Of a stretch of DNA of 64,000 bases, positions 25,131-32,411 are shown in pieces (position 1 is the stretch's first letter; every line of letters starts with the position of its first letter). The translations under genes and the position numbers were made by a program. The DNA comes from Pseudomonas syringae CC1557. Lineage in GTDB: Bacteria; Pseudomonadota; Gammaproteobacteria; Pseudomonadales; Pseudomonadaceae. Under the pieces are notes generated by a model. It was given only the letters and a program-made list of their open reading frames with translations. It made no database searches and was not told the origin of the DNA. The stretch lies in NCBI RefSeq assembly GCF_000452705.1, contig NZ_CP007014.1, forward strand, positions 2,480,001-2,544,000. Reading direction: 5' to 3'.

Positions 25131-25817
25131 TCAGTCGTGTCGACCGGCTTTGCGAAAGGTCAGGTTGATGCGCTGCTCGCCCAGTACGGGATGCTCGGCC
25201 TGTTTGACCGGCAGAATACCGTGGAAGCGCAGCCTGTCTTCGCCGCCCCAGACCACGACATCGCCGTGAAACAATGAGATGCGCTGCGTCTTGTCGCTGC
25301 GCAGCATGCCGCCGAACTGGAAAATGGCCGGGATGCCGAGTGATACCGAGACCACGGGCCATTGATGGTCATGCTCGTTGCGGTCCTGATGCAGTGACAT
25401 CTTTGCACCGGGAATATAACGATTGATCAGGCAGGCATCCGGCAAGAAGTTACGATAACCGGCAGCCAGCGCAGCGCTTTGCGCCAGTTGCAGGAAAACA
25501 TGCGGCATGGCGGGCCAGGGCTTGCCTGTTTGCGGATCTACGCTGCTGTAGCGGTAACCGTGGCGATCAGTGATCCAGCCCAGTTGCCCGCAACTGCTGA
25601 GCGCAGCCGACATGTTCAGGCCGCTGGGCGTCTGCATGAGGCGGAACGGGGACTGGGCCAGGGTTGCTTCCAGAGCAGCCAGCAGCGGCTCCATTGCATC
25701 CAGCGTAAAGCCTCTGAGCAGCCATGACCCCGGACCTATCTGCTCGTCGCGACGAGGTTGCGGCACAGGGTCGGCAAACAGGTCGAGAGTGGCGGGCGTT
25801 TCACCTTTACGCTGCAT
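25131..25817 (-). CDS. alkB: Alpha-ketoglutarate-dependent DNA repair dioxygenase
   Basis: 228-aa Fe(II)/2-oxoglutarate dioxygenase that directly reverses N1-methyladenine and N3-methylcytosine damage. Matches to E. coli AlkB include TLDLFAD at the N-terminus, PWPAMP, DACLINRY, the metal ligands in SLHQDRNE (His and Asp) and RFHGI (His), and INLTFRKAG with the 2-oxoglutarate-binding Arg. ATG at 25817 is chosen; a GTG at 25832 is in frame but its upstream sequence is a poorer ribosome site. It is the third gene of a tight unit with a DUF1883 gene and a 60-residue gene (gaps of 14 and 28 bp). Confidence 0.93.
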   Translation of the reverse strand: MQRKGETPATLDLFADPVPQPRRDEQIGPGSWLLRGFTLDAMEPLLAALEATLAQSPFRLMQTPSGLNMSAALSSCGQLGWITDRHGYRYSSVDPQTGKPWPAMPHVFLQLAQSAALAAGYRNFLPDACLINRYIPGAKMSLHQDRNEHDHQWPVVSVSLGIPAIFQFGGMLRSDKTQRISLFHGDVVVWGGEDRLRFHGILPVKQAEHPVLGEQRINLTFRKAGRHD

Positions 25818-25845
25818 GATCGGATCAGGCACCTAGGAAGGGGCG

Positions 25846-26028
25846 TCAGAGCGCTTTGCTGACCTTGACGTCGGTAATCTGATCGTCACTCTGGTCGTGC
25901 ATTTTTTTCAATGCGGCTTCGGCTTCTTCGACAGAAGCGGACTGCAACTGTGCGAATTCGAAGCGGCGCTCGCCGTTCAGCTTATAGCTGACAGCGTATT
26001 TGGTCGTGCGCGTGGCGGGATTGTTCAC
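25846..26028 (-). CDS. 60-residue small protein upstream of alkB
   Basis: Starts at GTG (26028) with AAGGAG five bases upstream, which decides the start over an upstream double ATG at 26046-26041 that has no site. The product reads NNPATRTTKYAVSYKLNGER, then a helix SVEEAEAALKKMHDQSDD and ITDVKVSKAL: a beta-alpha-beta pattern, soluble and cytosolic. I do not recognise a named family. Its position between the DUF1883 gene and alkB suggests co-expression. Confidence 0.7.
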   Translation of the reverse strand: MNNPATRTTKYAVSYKLNGERRFEFAQLQSASVEEAEAALKKMHDQSDDQITDVKVSKAL

Positions 26029-26042
26029 AGTGACTCCTTGCA

Positions 26043-26348
26043 TCATCTCAGTTGAGAGGTCGAGCGGCGGACGATCTTGATGGCGTGGGTAAATGGCGGT
26101 TTGCGCCCGGCGTTGGTGTCCACCTTGCGTCCCGCGGTATCGATGGTAATGTTCCAGAAGCCGGTGCTTGGCGCGGCGATCTTGGCCGGAAAGGTATCGA
26201 ATGCACCACCGTGGTAGGTATGACGGCCACCGTTCTTGAAGCTGCGGAAGTTCGCATCGTTCATCAGGCGAATATTGCAGGTCTGCGAGCACGTGATGAC
26301 GACCAGATCGTCCTCGTTCAAATGCTCACGCTGGTGTACGAATTTCAT
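26043..26348 (-). CDS. DUF1883 protein
   Basis: 101 residues beginning MKFVHQREHLNEDDLVVITC, then CNIRLMNDANF, HTYHGGAFDTFPAKIAAP and FWNITIDTAG, which I recognise as the DUF1883 beta-sandwich family of unknown function. From memory, members of this family can be fused to TIR domains in other bacteria; here it stands alone. The ATG at 26348 follows CGGAG. It is the first gene of the unit with the 60-residue gene and alkB. A longer in-frame reading to 26498 has no support. Confidence 0.75.
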   Translation of the reverse strand: MKFVHQREHLNEDDLVVITCSQTCNIRLMNDANFRSFKNGGRHTYHGGAFDTFPAKIAAPSTGFWNITIDTAGRKVDTNAGRKPPFTHAIKIVRRSTSQLR

Positions 26349-26518
26349 GACCGGGGCTCCGAAGCAGGGCTTTTTCTGAAAAATCAAAACGATAGCATGC
26401 TGTGCCCGTGATTTGACGCTGGCCATCATTAATTTGCAGTCTTTCTGGTAAAAATCGCCCGAGTGGGGATTTAATTGCCGCCTGTCTTGTCGTAGCACCT
26501 TTATTCTGGAGACTTTGT

Positions 26519-26869
26519 ATGAAACTGGCTGTAGTAGTCCTGGCTCTGGCGATGACCGGCTGTGCGACGGTAAACGATATCGAACATACGCCCCCTACCA
26601 TGAACGTCATGTCGGGGAAGAATCCCAAGGAATACACTGACTGCTTCATCAGCAAGATCAGCAGCAGTCGCAAGCCGCCCCTGATTGAGACCCGTCACGA
26701 TGGTTTGCGTATTATCGTGGCGCAAAAGCTCAGCAAGTCGCCCGCGGCAGTGGTGGACGTCGAGAGCCGCTCGGGTGGCAGTACGATCAAGGTCTATGAG
26801 CGTCTTTCCAATGTGCCGATCCGCTTCAGGGATGTGCAGAATGCCGCTGAGGCCTGTATCTCCGGCTGA
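26519..26869 (+). CDS. Small lipoprotein, unknown function
   Basis: 116 residues. The first 15 form a lipoprotein signal with lipobox MTGC (Cys at 15), so the mature protein is lipid-anchored in the periplasm or outer membrane. The rest, with CFISKISSSRKPPLIETR, AAVVDVESRSGGSTIKVYE and AAEAC, holds two further cysteines that may form a disulfide. No named family is recognised. TCTGGAG before the ATG is a fair ribosome site. It is convergent with a second lipoprotein across a hairpin. Confidence 0.75.
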   Translation: MKLAVVVLALAMTGCATVNDIEHTPPTMNVMSGKNPKEYTDCFISKISSSRKPPLIETRHDGLRIIVAQKLSKSPAAVVDVESRSGGSTIKVYERLSNVPIRFRDVQNAAEACISG

Positions 26870-26890
26870 CCGATAAAAACCTGTCCATAG

Positions 26891-26914
26891 CGCCCGACCG
26901 CATGGGGTCGGGCG
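26891..26914. terminator. Bidirectional hairpin between two lipoprotein genes
   Basis: CGCCCGACC (26891-26899) and GGTCGGGCG (26906-26914) pair perfectly over nine bases with a six-base loop, midway between convergent stops. No T-run follows. Confidence 0.55.
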
Positions 26915-26941
26915 GCGAATATTCGGTGGCTGAAAGCGGAA

Positions 26942-27223
26942 TTATTTGCAGACCACCAGCACGCTGCGGCTCTTGTAGTTGCCGACGTCCACGCCCAGGG
27001 TCTTTTCGCTTTCCGCAGGTTGCGGTGTGCCGTCGGTGCCGACAATCTCATAGCCTGTGCCCGCGCAGGATGCGTCGGCTTTTTCATAGCAGCTTGCCCA
27101 CGACATCGCCTCGCCAGAGCAATCGATGCTAAGGCCTTGTTTGCCGTTTTTCAGGTAGGTGTTAGAGGAAGTTGCACAGCCAGTTAGGCCCAGCACAGCA
27201 ATAATGGACAGGATTCTGATCAT
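26942..27223 (-). CDS. Small lipoprotein, unknown function
   Basis: 93 residues: MIRILSIIAVLGLTGCATSS is a lipoprotein signal with lipobox LTGC (Cys16). The mature part contains four further cysteines (SIDCSGEAMSWASCYEKADASC and a C-terminal VVCK), with the short block AMSWASCYEKAD that appears in several small proteobacterial lipoproteins. Function unknown. ATG at 27223 is preferred to an upstream ATG because it starts the signal peptide. Confidence 0.75.
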   Translation of the reverse strand: MIRILSIIAVLGLTGCATSSNTYLKNGKQGLSIDCSGEAMSWASCYEKADASCAGTGYEIVGTDGTPQPAESEKTLGVDVGNYKSRSVLVVCK

Positions 27224-27560
27224 GTTTTTCGCTTCGAGAAGGTGTAGGTAAGGCCGGGAAATCAGCAATTGCAGGGTTGGACTGATATGGCGTGCCATCG
27301 TTCCGCCATGTTTTACATTCCTGTTAGCTGTTTTGTAGTACTAATGTAAGCGACAGAATGCCGTCCGGGTGCAGGGTTTCAGGTGCATGAGCCTCGCCGG
27401 GTTGGTCGCGATATCTACAACAGTGAGGAAATTGTGCGGAACTATCTGTCGTCGGATTCCTCTATGAAGGCATCGGACGGCCAAAGGCGGGGCATTGTAT
27501 CGTGACCGCCGCCTGATTAGACTGCGCCGTTAACACCAACAGCCCTTATCAAGGACTTTT
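27224..27560. other. 337-bp intergenic region upstream of galU
   Basis: Divergent region between a lipoprotein gene and galU. Besides the AlgU-like promoter listed separately, I see only a possible AAGGAC ribosome site at 27552-27557 for galU and no ORF of note. Confidence 0.4.
27438..27465 (+). promoter_or_regulatory. AlgU-like promoter candidate for galU
   Basis: GGAACTA (27438-27444) is followed after 16 bases by TCTAT (27461-27465), close to the AlgU form GAACTT-N16/17-TCTGA. It lies about 95 bases before the galU ATG. GalU supplies UDP-glucose for envelope and exopolysaccharide, so control by the envelope-stress sigma factor is plausible. Confidence 0.3.
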
Positions 27561-28400
27561 ATGATCAAGAAATGCTTGTTCCCAGCAGCCGGTTACGGCA
27601 CTCGCTTTTTGCCAGCGACCAAGGCCATGCCCAAGGAAATGCTGCCGGTGGTCAACAAGCCGCTGATCCAATACGGTGTTGAAGAAGCACTCGCGGCTGG
27701 CCTGACTGAAATCTCCATCGTGACCGGCCGCGGTAAGCGCTCGCTCGAAGATCACTTTGACATCAGCTACGAGCTGGAGCACCAGATCAAGGGTACTGAC
27801 AAAGAGAAATACCTGGTCGGCATCCGCAAACTGATCGATGAGTGCAGCTTTTCCTACACCCGTCAGACCGAAATGAAAGGTTTGGGCCACGCTATTCTCA
27901 GCGGTCGTCCGCTGATCGGCAACGAAGCGTTTGCCGTGGTTCTGGCGGATGACTTGTGCGTCAACCTCGAAGGCGACGGCGTGCTGGCGCAGATGGTCAA
28001 GCTTCATAAGCACTACGGGTGCTCGATCATTGCCATCCAGGAAGTTGATCCGTCTGAAACCAACAAGTACGGCGTGATCGCGGGTGAAGAGATCAAGCCT
28101 GGCCTGTTCCGCGTTACTGACATGGTTGAAAAACCAAAGCCTGAAGATGCACCGTCCAACCTGGCGATTATCGGCCGTTACATTCTGACTCCGGACATTT
28201 TCGAGAAAATCGAACAGACCGAGCCAGGCAAGGGTGGCGAGATCCAGATTACTGATGCCCTGATGAAGCAGGCCGCAGAGGGTAACGTGCTTGCCTACAA
28301 ATTCAAGGGCACGCGTTTCGACTGCGGTGGCGCCGAAGGTTACATCGAAGCGACCAACTTCTGCTTTGAGCATTTCTACAAAGCCGGCAAAGCTCATTGA
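27561..28400 (+). CDS. galU: UTP-glucose-1-phosphate uridylyltransferase
   Basis: 279-aa enzyme making UDP-glucose from UTP and glucose 1-phosphate, feeding LPS, exopolysaccharide and osmoregulated glucans. It begins MIKKCLFPAAGYGTRFLPAT, the nucleotide-binding consensus, followed by KAMPKEMLPVVNKP. Further marks are VVLADD (metal-binding Asp) and KPKPEDAPSNLAIIGRYIL. Length is usual for bacterial GalU. AAGGAC precedes the ATG and a perfect 12-bp terminator stem follows, so it is probably a single-gene unit. Confidence 0.96.
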   Translation: MIKKCLFPAAGYGTRFLPATKAMPKEMLPVVNKPLIQYGVEEALAAGLTEISIVTGRGKRSLEDHFDISYELEHQIKGTDKEKYLVGIRKLIDECSFSYTRQTEMKGLGHAILSGRPLIGNEAFAVVLADDLCVNLEGDGVLAQMVKLHKHYGCSIIAIQEVDPSETNKYGVIAGEEIKPGLFRVTDMVEKPKPEDAPSNLAIIGRYILTPDIFEKIEQTEPGKGGEIQITDALMKQAAEGNVLAYKFKGTRFDCGGAEGYIEATNFCFEHFYKAGKAH

Positions 28401-28420
28401 TTTTTGAATGACTGTGCTGT

Positions 28421-28448
28421 GAAAACGCCACCTTCGGGTGGCGTTTTC
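28421..28448 (+). terminator. Terminator after galU
   Basis: A perfect 12-bp stem, GAAAACGCCACC and GGTGGCGTTTTC, closes a TTCG tetraloop. The embedded T-run of the second arm and A-run of the first make it a plausible bidirectional terminator, 20 bases after the galU stop. Confidence 0.85.
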
Positions 28449-28501
28449 ATTTCTGAACGACCGCCATGCGGTTATGCTGTGACTCTGCTCAGGAGATATC
28501 G

Positions 28502-29860
28502 ATGGCTTTTGATTTTGATCTGTTTGTAATTGGTGCCGGTTCAGGCGGCGTTCGGGCGGCACGTTTTGCTGCCGGTTTTGGTGCGCGGGTGGCTGTGGCC
28601 GAGAGTCGCTATCTGGGTGGTACCTGCGTCAACGTGGGCTGCGTCCCGAAGAAGCTGCTGGTATACGGTGCGCATTTCTCCGAAGACTTCGATCACGCCA
28701 AGGGTTTTGGCTGGTCGCTGGGCGAGGCCGAATTCGACTGGTCGACGCTGATCGCCAACAAGGATCGCGAGATCAATCGCCTTAATGGCATCTACCGCAA
28801 GTTGCTGGTCGACAGCGGCGTGACGCTGCTCGAAGGGCATGCAAGGCTCACCGGCCCGCAGCAGGTCGAGATCAATGGCCAGACCTACAGTGCCGAGCGC
28901 ATTCTGATTGCTACCGGCGGCTGGCCGCAGGTGCCTGACGTGCCCGGGCGCGAGCATGCGATTACGTCCAATGAGGCGTTTTACCTCAAGACGTTGCCGA
29001 AGCGCGTTGTTGTGGTGGGCGGCGGCTACATTGCTGTGGAATTCGCATCGATTTTCAACGGGCTGGGTGCCGATACCACGCTGGTCTATCGCGGCGAACT
29101 GTTCTTGCGCGGCTTCGATGGCAGTGTGCGTACCCATCTCCATGAGGAGCTGCTCAAGCGTCACATGACGATCCGCTTCAACAGCGATATCGCGCGTATC
29201 GATAAACAGCCCGACGGCAGCCTGCTGTTGACAATGAAGGACGGCGGCACGCTGGAAACCGATTGCGTATTTTATGCGACGGGTCGTCGGCCTATGCTCG
29301 ATAACCTCGGTCTCGACAACGTGGACGTCAAGCTCGACGAGCACGGCTACATCAAGGTCGACGAGCATTACCAGAGCAGCGAGCCTTCCATTCTGGCTAT
29401 CGGCGACGTCATCGGCGGTGTGCAACTGACTCCGGTTGCGCTGGCTGAAGGCATGGCCTTGGCGCGACGGCTCTTCAAGCCGGAGCAATACCGTCCGGTG
29501 GACTACAATCACATCCCGACAGCGGTTTTCAGTCTGCCGAACATTGGTACGGTCGGCTTGACCGAAGAGGATGCCATCAAAGAGGGTCATGACGTCCAGG
29601 TGTTCGAAAGCCGTTTCCGGCCGATGAAATTGACCCTGACGGACGATCAGGAGCGCACCTTGATGAAACTGGTGGTGGATGCCAAAACCGATCGTGTGCT
29701 TGGCTGCCACATGGTGGGACCGGATGCTGGCGAAATCGTGCAAAGCCTGGCGATTGCCATCAAGGCCGGCGCGACCAAGCAGGTGTTTGACGATACGATC
29801 GGCGTGCATCCGACGGCCGCAGAAGAATTCGTCACCATGCGGACCCCGGTGCAGCGGTAA
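28502..29860 (+). CDS. gor: Glutathione-disulfide reductase
   Basis: 452-aa FAD/NADPH flavoprotein that keeps glutathione reduced in the cytoplasm. FAD-binding [14 protein letters not shown] is at about 11-24, the redox disulfide [13 protein letters not shown] has Cys42 and Cys47, the NADPH-binding [13 protein letters not shown] follows, and the catalytic His is at about 436 in GVHPTAAEE. The dimerisation domain is complete. CAGGAG precedes the ATG at 28502. It is followed 61 bp later by the histidine kinase in the same direction. Confidence 0.95.
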   Translation: MAFDFDLFVIGAGSGGVRAARFAAGFGARVAVAESRYLGGTCVNVGCVPKKLLVYGAHFSEDFDHAKGFGWSLGEAEFDWSTLIANKDREINRLNGIYRKLLVDSGVTLLEGHARLTGPQQVEINGQTYSAERILIATGGWPQVPDVPGREHAITSNEAFYLKTLPKRVVVVGGGYIAVEFASIFNGLGADTTLVYRGELFLRGFDGSVRTHLHEELLKRHMTIRFNSDIARIDKQPDGSLLLTMKDGGTLETDCVFYATGRRPMLDNLGLDNVDVKLDEHGYIKVDEHYQSSEPSILAIGDVIGGVQLTPVALAEGMALARRLFKPEQYRPVDYNHIPTAVFSLPNIGTVGLTEEDAIKEGHDVQVFESRFRPMKLTLTDDQERTLMKLVVDAKTDRVLGCHMVGPDAGEIVQSLAIAIKAGATKQVFDDTIGVHPTAAEEFVTMRTPVQR

Positions 29861-29921
29861 ATCGCGGCACCCGGAGGTCAGGACGATTTCCGGTGTAAAA
29901 GCTTGAAGAGGATGGACCCCT

Positions 29922-31214
29922 GTGAACAGAGAGAAACCGTCGATCCGCATGCCGCTGCACTTGCCAGCGCAGGATATTGAAGCTCGGCAGCACATCGATG
30001 CGTTGCGTGAGAGCGAACAGCAGTTCAGGGCGCTGGCCGACAACATGAGTCAGCTTGCCTGGACTGCTGACCCTCGGGGTCAGGTCAATTGGTACAACCA
30101 GCGCTGGTATTCCTACACCGGCGCGTCCTTTGAAGCCATGAAGGCACTGGGCTGGCGTTCAGTTCTGCATATCGAGCATCGTGAACGGGTGGTGGCCAGG
30201 CTGCAATATTGCTTTGCAACCGGGTCTATCTGGGAGGACACCTTTCCGCTGCGTGGCAAGAACGGTGCTTTCAACTGGTTTCTGTCGCGTGCGCAGCCCA
30301 TCCGGGATGTGCAGGGCCATATCACCCATTGGCTGGGTACCCACACCGACATCACTGCTCAGGTCAAAGCTGAAGAGGCGTTGCGCGATCTCAATGAAAG
30401 TCTGGAGATGCGCGTCGAGCAGCGGACCCGTGAGCTGGCCAAAGCCTACGAATTGTTGCAGGTCGAGACTGCCGAGCGCGCTCAGGCTGAAGAGGTGCTG
30501 CGCCACGCGCAGAAGATGGACGCTATCGGTCAGTTGGCCGGAGGTATTGCCCACGATTTCAACAATATGCTGTCCGGGGTGTTGGGGGCGCTGGATCTTA
30601 TCAAGCGTCGCCTGGCTGCCGGTCGGGTCGATGAGGTCGAGCACTACATAGATGCGGCGGCAGCGTCGGCCAATCGAGCGGCGGTGCTGACCCAGCGGCT
30701 GCTGACCTTTGCGCGGCGTCAGTCGCTGGAGGTCAGTGCGGTCGACATCAATCGCATGGTGCGGTCGATGGAGGAGCTGTTGCGAGGTACGCTAGGCAGT
30801 CGTGCGGTATTACACATTGAGCTCGAAGAGGGCTTGAGTGTCATTCAGATCGACGAGCATCAACTGGAAAACGCCTTGTTGAATCTGGTGATAAACGCAC
30901 GCGATGCCGTGCCATCGGGCGGGCAGGTGTGGGTACGTAGCCAGCCTGTAACGCTTGCGGCGCAGCAAGTCAGCGTGCCTGCGGGTGATTATGTCCGGCT
31001 CAGTGTCGAGGACACGGGGTGCGGAATCGCTCAAAGCGTCATTGATCGGGTATTCGATCCGTTTTTCACCACCAAGCCGGTCGGTCAGGGCACGGGGCTT
31101 GGGCTGTCCATGGTCTACGGTTTTATCAAGCAGGCCGACGGGCATGTGCAGATCAAGAGTGTCGAAGGTCGGGGCACCGAGGTTCATCTGTACTTGCCTT
31201 GTCATGCTGCATAA
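29922..31214 (+). CDS. PAS-domain sensor histidine kinase, soluble
   Basis: 430 residues, GTG start behind a GAGG site. No membrane segment. A PAS/PAC domain (about 30-148: ALADNMSQLAWTADPRG, and IRDVQGHITHWLGTHTDIT) is followed by a coiled linker, then the phosphoacceptor box GGIAHDFNNML with His at about 211 and an HATPase domain with N-box NLVINARDAV, DTGCGI, FFTTKPVGQGTGLGLS. This HisKA subtype is often followed by a receiver domain; here the protein ends right after the ATPase domain, and no response regulator is adjacent. The signal and partner are unknown. Confidence 0.85.
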   Translation: MNREKPSIRMPLHLPAQDIEARQHIDALRESEQQFRALADNMSQLAWTADPRGQVNWYNQRWYSYTGASFEAMKALGWRSVLHIEHRERVVARLQYCFATGSIWEDTFPLRGKNGAFNWFLSRAQPIRDVQGHITHWLGTHTDITAQVKAEEALRDLNESLEMRVEQRTRELAKAYELLQVETAERAQAEEVLRHAQKMDAIGQLAGGIAHDFNNMLSGVLGALDLIKRRLAAGRVDEVEHYIDAAAASANRAAVLTQRLLTFARRQSLEVSAVDINRMVRSMEELLRGTLGSRAVLHIELEEGLSVIQIDEHQLENALLNLVINARDAVPSGGQVWVRSQPVTLAAQQVSVPAGDYVRLSVEDTGCGIAQSVIDRVFDPFFTTKPVGQGTGLGLSMVYGFIKQADGHVQIKSVEGRGTEVHLYLPCHAA

Positions 31215-31224
31215 CGGGATCTTC

Positions 31225-32235
31225 TCAAGTCCTGGCTGACGGTTTCCTTGCGCTGGCTTTGGGCTTTTCAGGCGGGCTCGTCTGACGTTGCAAATTTTCC
31301 AATGCAACTTCCTTCTTGGTCAGCAGCAGCTCCAGAACCCTGTTTTGCTGGTGAGCGTCTGTCAGGCTTTGCCTGAGTCCGGTCGCTTCGTCTTGCAGGC
31401 TTCGCAGTCTTTCCTCTAGCAACGCGCACTGGGTGTGCGCCTGTTGCTGTTGTTCGGCAGAGGCGGTTGCCTGAATGGCGGCTTTACCCAGCAGGTCTTG
31501 CTGGCTGTGCAATTCTCGTTGAACACTGCGGTTTTCGGCCAGCAACCTTTCGTTGTCGCGATTCAGTTGCGTGATGTCCTCCTGGCGCATGGCCAGACTT
31601 TGCTGCGCCTGCCTCAACTCCATCTGCAACTGCTGCACCTGGCCTTCGTGGCGTTGTTGCTCGTGTTCGCGCTGATCCTTGATCGAGTTGCGATAGTGCT
31701 CAAGCGCTTCACGAGCGTGCTGATGTTTCTCTTCCAGCGAGCTGATCTGTCCATCCTTGTCTTGCACGCGCGCCTCCAGGTCCACTTTTGCCTGAAGCAG
31801 CCTGGTCTGTTCGGTTTGCGTGCTCTGCAGTGCCTGCTGGGTGTGGAGCAGGGCGGTGGCCTGTTGCTCAAGCATTTCATCCCGCTGCTGCACCTGCTTT
31901 TGCAGGTCGCTGGTCTGCTGTTGAGCCGATGAGAGTTGCTGCTGCAGGCTGTTGCAGCTGGTTTCGTACTCGTCGCGTGCCTGATCGATTCGTTCCTGAG
32001 CCTGCTCATCCAGTCGTTGCGCGAGGCGGGCCACCAGTTCGCTGAGCTCTTCATTGATGTCGGGTGCCGGCGAGTGCGCCGTATCCAGCTCCTTGAGGTA
32101 GCGATGGATAGTGGTTTTCGAGCCGGTATTGCCCATTTCAATGCGTACCGCATCAATGCTGGGGTTCTCGCCTCTGGCCAGCAGGGCAACCCTTGCTTTC
32201 TGCACCAATGCCTTGTTGACGCCGCCGCGAGCCAT
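31225..32235 (-). CDS. KfrA-like DNA-binding coiled-coil protein
   Basis: 336 residues. The first 55 or so (MARGGVNKALVQKARVALLA and NPSIDAVRIEMGNTGSKTTIHRYL) are a KfrA-type helix-turn-helix; plasmid KfrA proteins bind their own promoters and form filaments. From about 60 to 320 the chain is a long, almost unbroken coiled coil rich in Gln, Glu and Leu, and it ends in a basic KPKASARKPSART tail. AGGAGT precedes the ATG. It is divergent from the tyrosine recombinase across 176 bp with two inverted repeats, so self-regulation and co-regulation of the recombinase are likely. It may act as a nucleoid or segregation factor. Confidence 0.82.
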   Translation of the reverse strand: MARGGVNKALVQKARVALLARGENPSIDAVRIEMGNTGSKTTIHRYLKELDTAHSPAPDINEELSELVARLAQRLDEQAQERIDQARDEYETSCNSLQQQLSSAQQQTSDLQKQVQQRDEMLEQQATALLHTQQALQSTQTEQTRLLQAKVDLEARVQDKDGQISSLEEKHQHAREALEHYRNSIKDQREHEQQRHEGQVQQLQMELRQAQQSLAMRQEDITQLNRDNERLLAENRSVQRELHSQQDLLGKAAIQATASAEQQQQAHTQCALLEERLRSLQDEATGLRQSLTDAHQQNRVLELLLTKKEVALENLQRQTSPPEKPKASARKPSART

Positions 32236-32261
32236 GTTTACTCCTACGATTTCGTAATGTG

Positions 32262-32284
32262 GTATGTATCCTGTAATTACATAC
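32262..32284. promoter_or_regulatory. 23-bp inverted repeat, operator candidate (proximal to the kfrA-like gene)
   Basis: GTATGTA (32262-32268) and TACATAC (32278-32284) are perfect 7-base arms around a 9-base spacer, with a nested palindrome TGTAATTACA (32272-32281). It lies 27 bases upstream of the KfrA-like start. KfrA proteins typically bind palindromes at their own promoter, so this is the best operator candidate. Confidence 0.5.
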
Positions 32285-32327
32285 TATATCGAGACTAAAA
32301 ATTCGTCATTTTTTGAATTAAATAACG

Positions 32328-32350
32328 CGGGATATTGGCGTATTATCCCG
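32328..32350. promoter_or_regulatory. 23-bp inverted repeat, second candidate operator (proximal to the recombinase gene)
   Basis: CGGGATA (32328-32334) and TATCCCG (32344-32350) are perfect 7-base arms with a 9-base spacer, the same 7-9-7 layout as the repeat at 32262-32284 but with different arms. It ends 61 bases before the recombinase start. It could be an operator, a hairpin in the leader or a recombinase-recognised site. Confidence 0.4.
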
Positions 32351-32411
32351 TGTCAGGCGCTCATGGAGGCGTTTTCAGCGTCCCCTCCGGTACAGGCAGC
32401 AGGTTTGAGTC

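Noticed and set aside
28541..30046. 501-codon open frame opposite gor and extending past it
   Set aside because: Antisense to a certain gene, low-complexity His/Arg-rich translation, no start signal.
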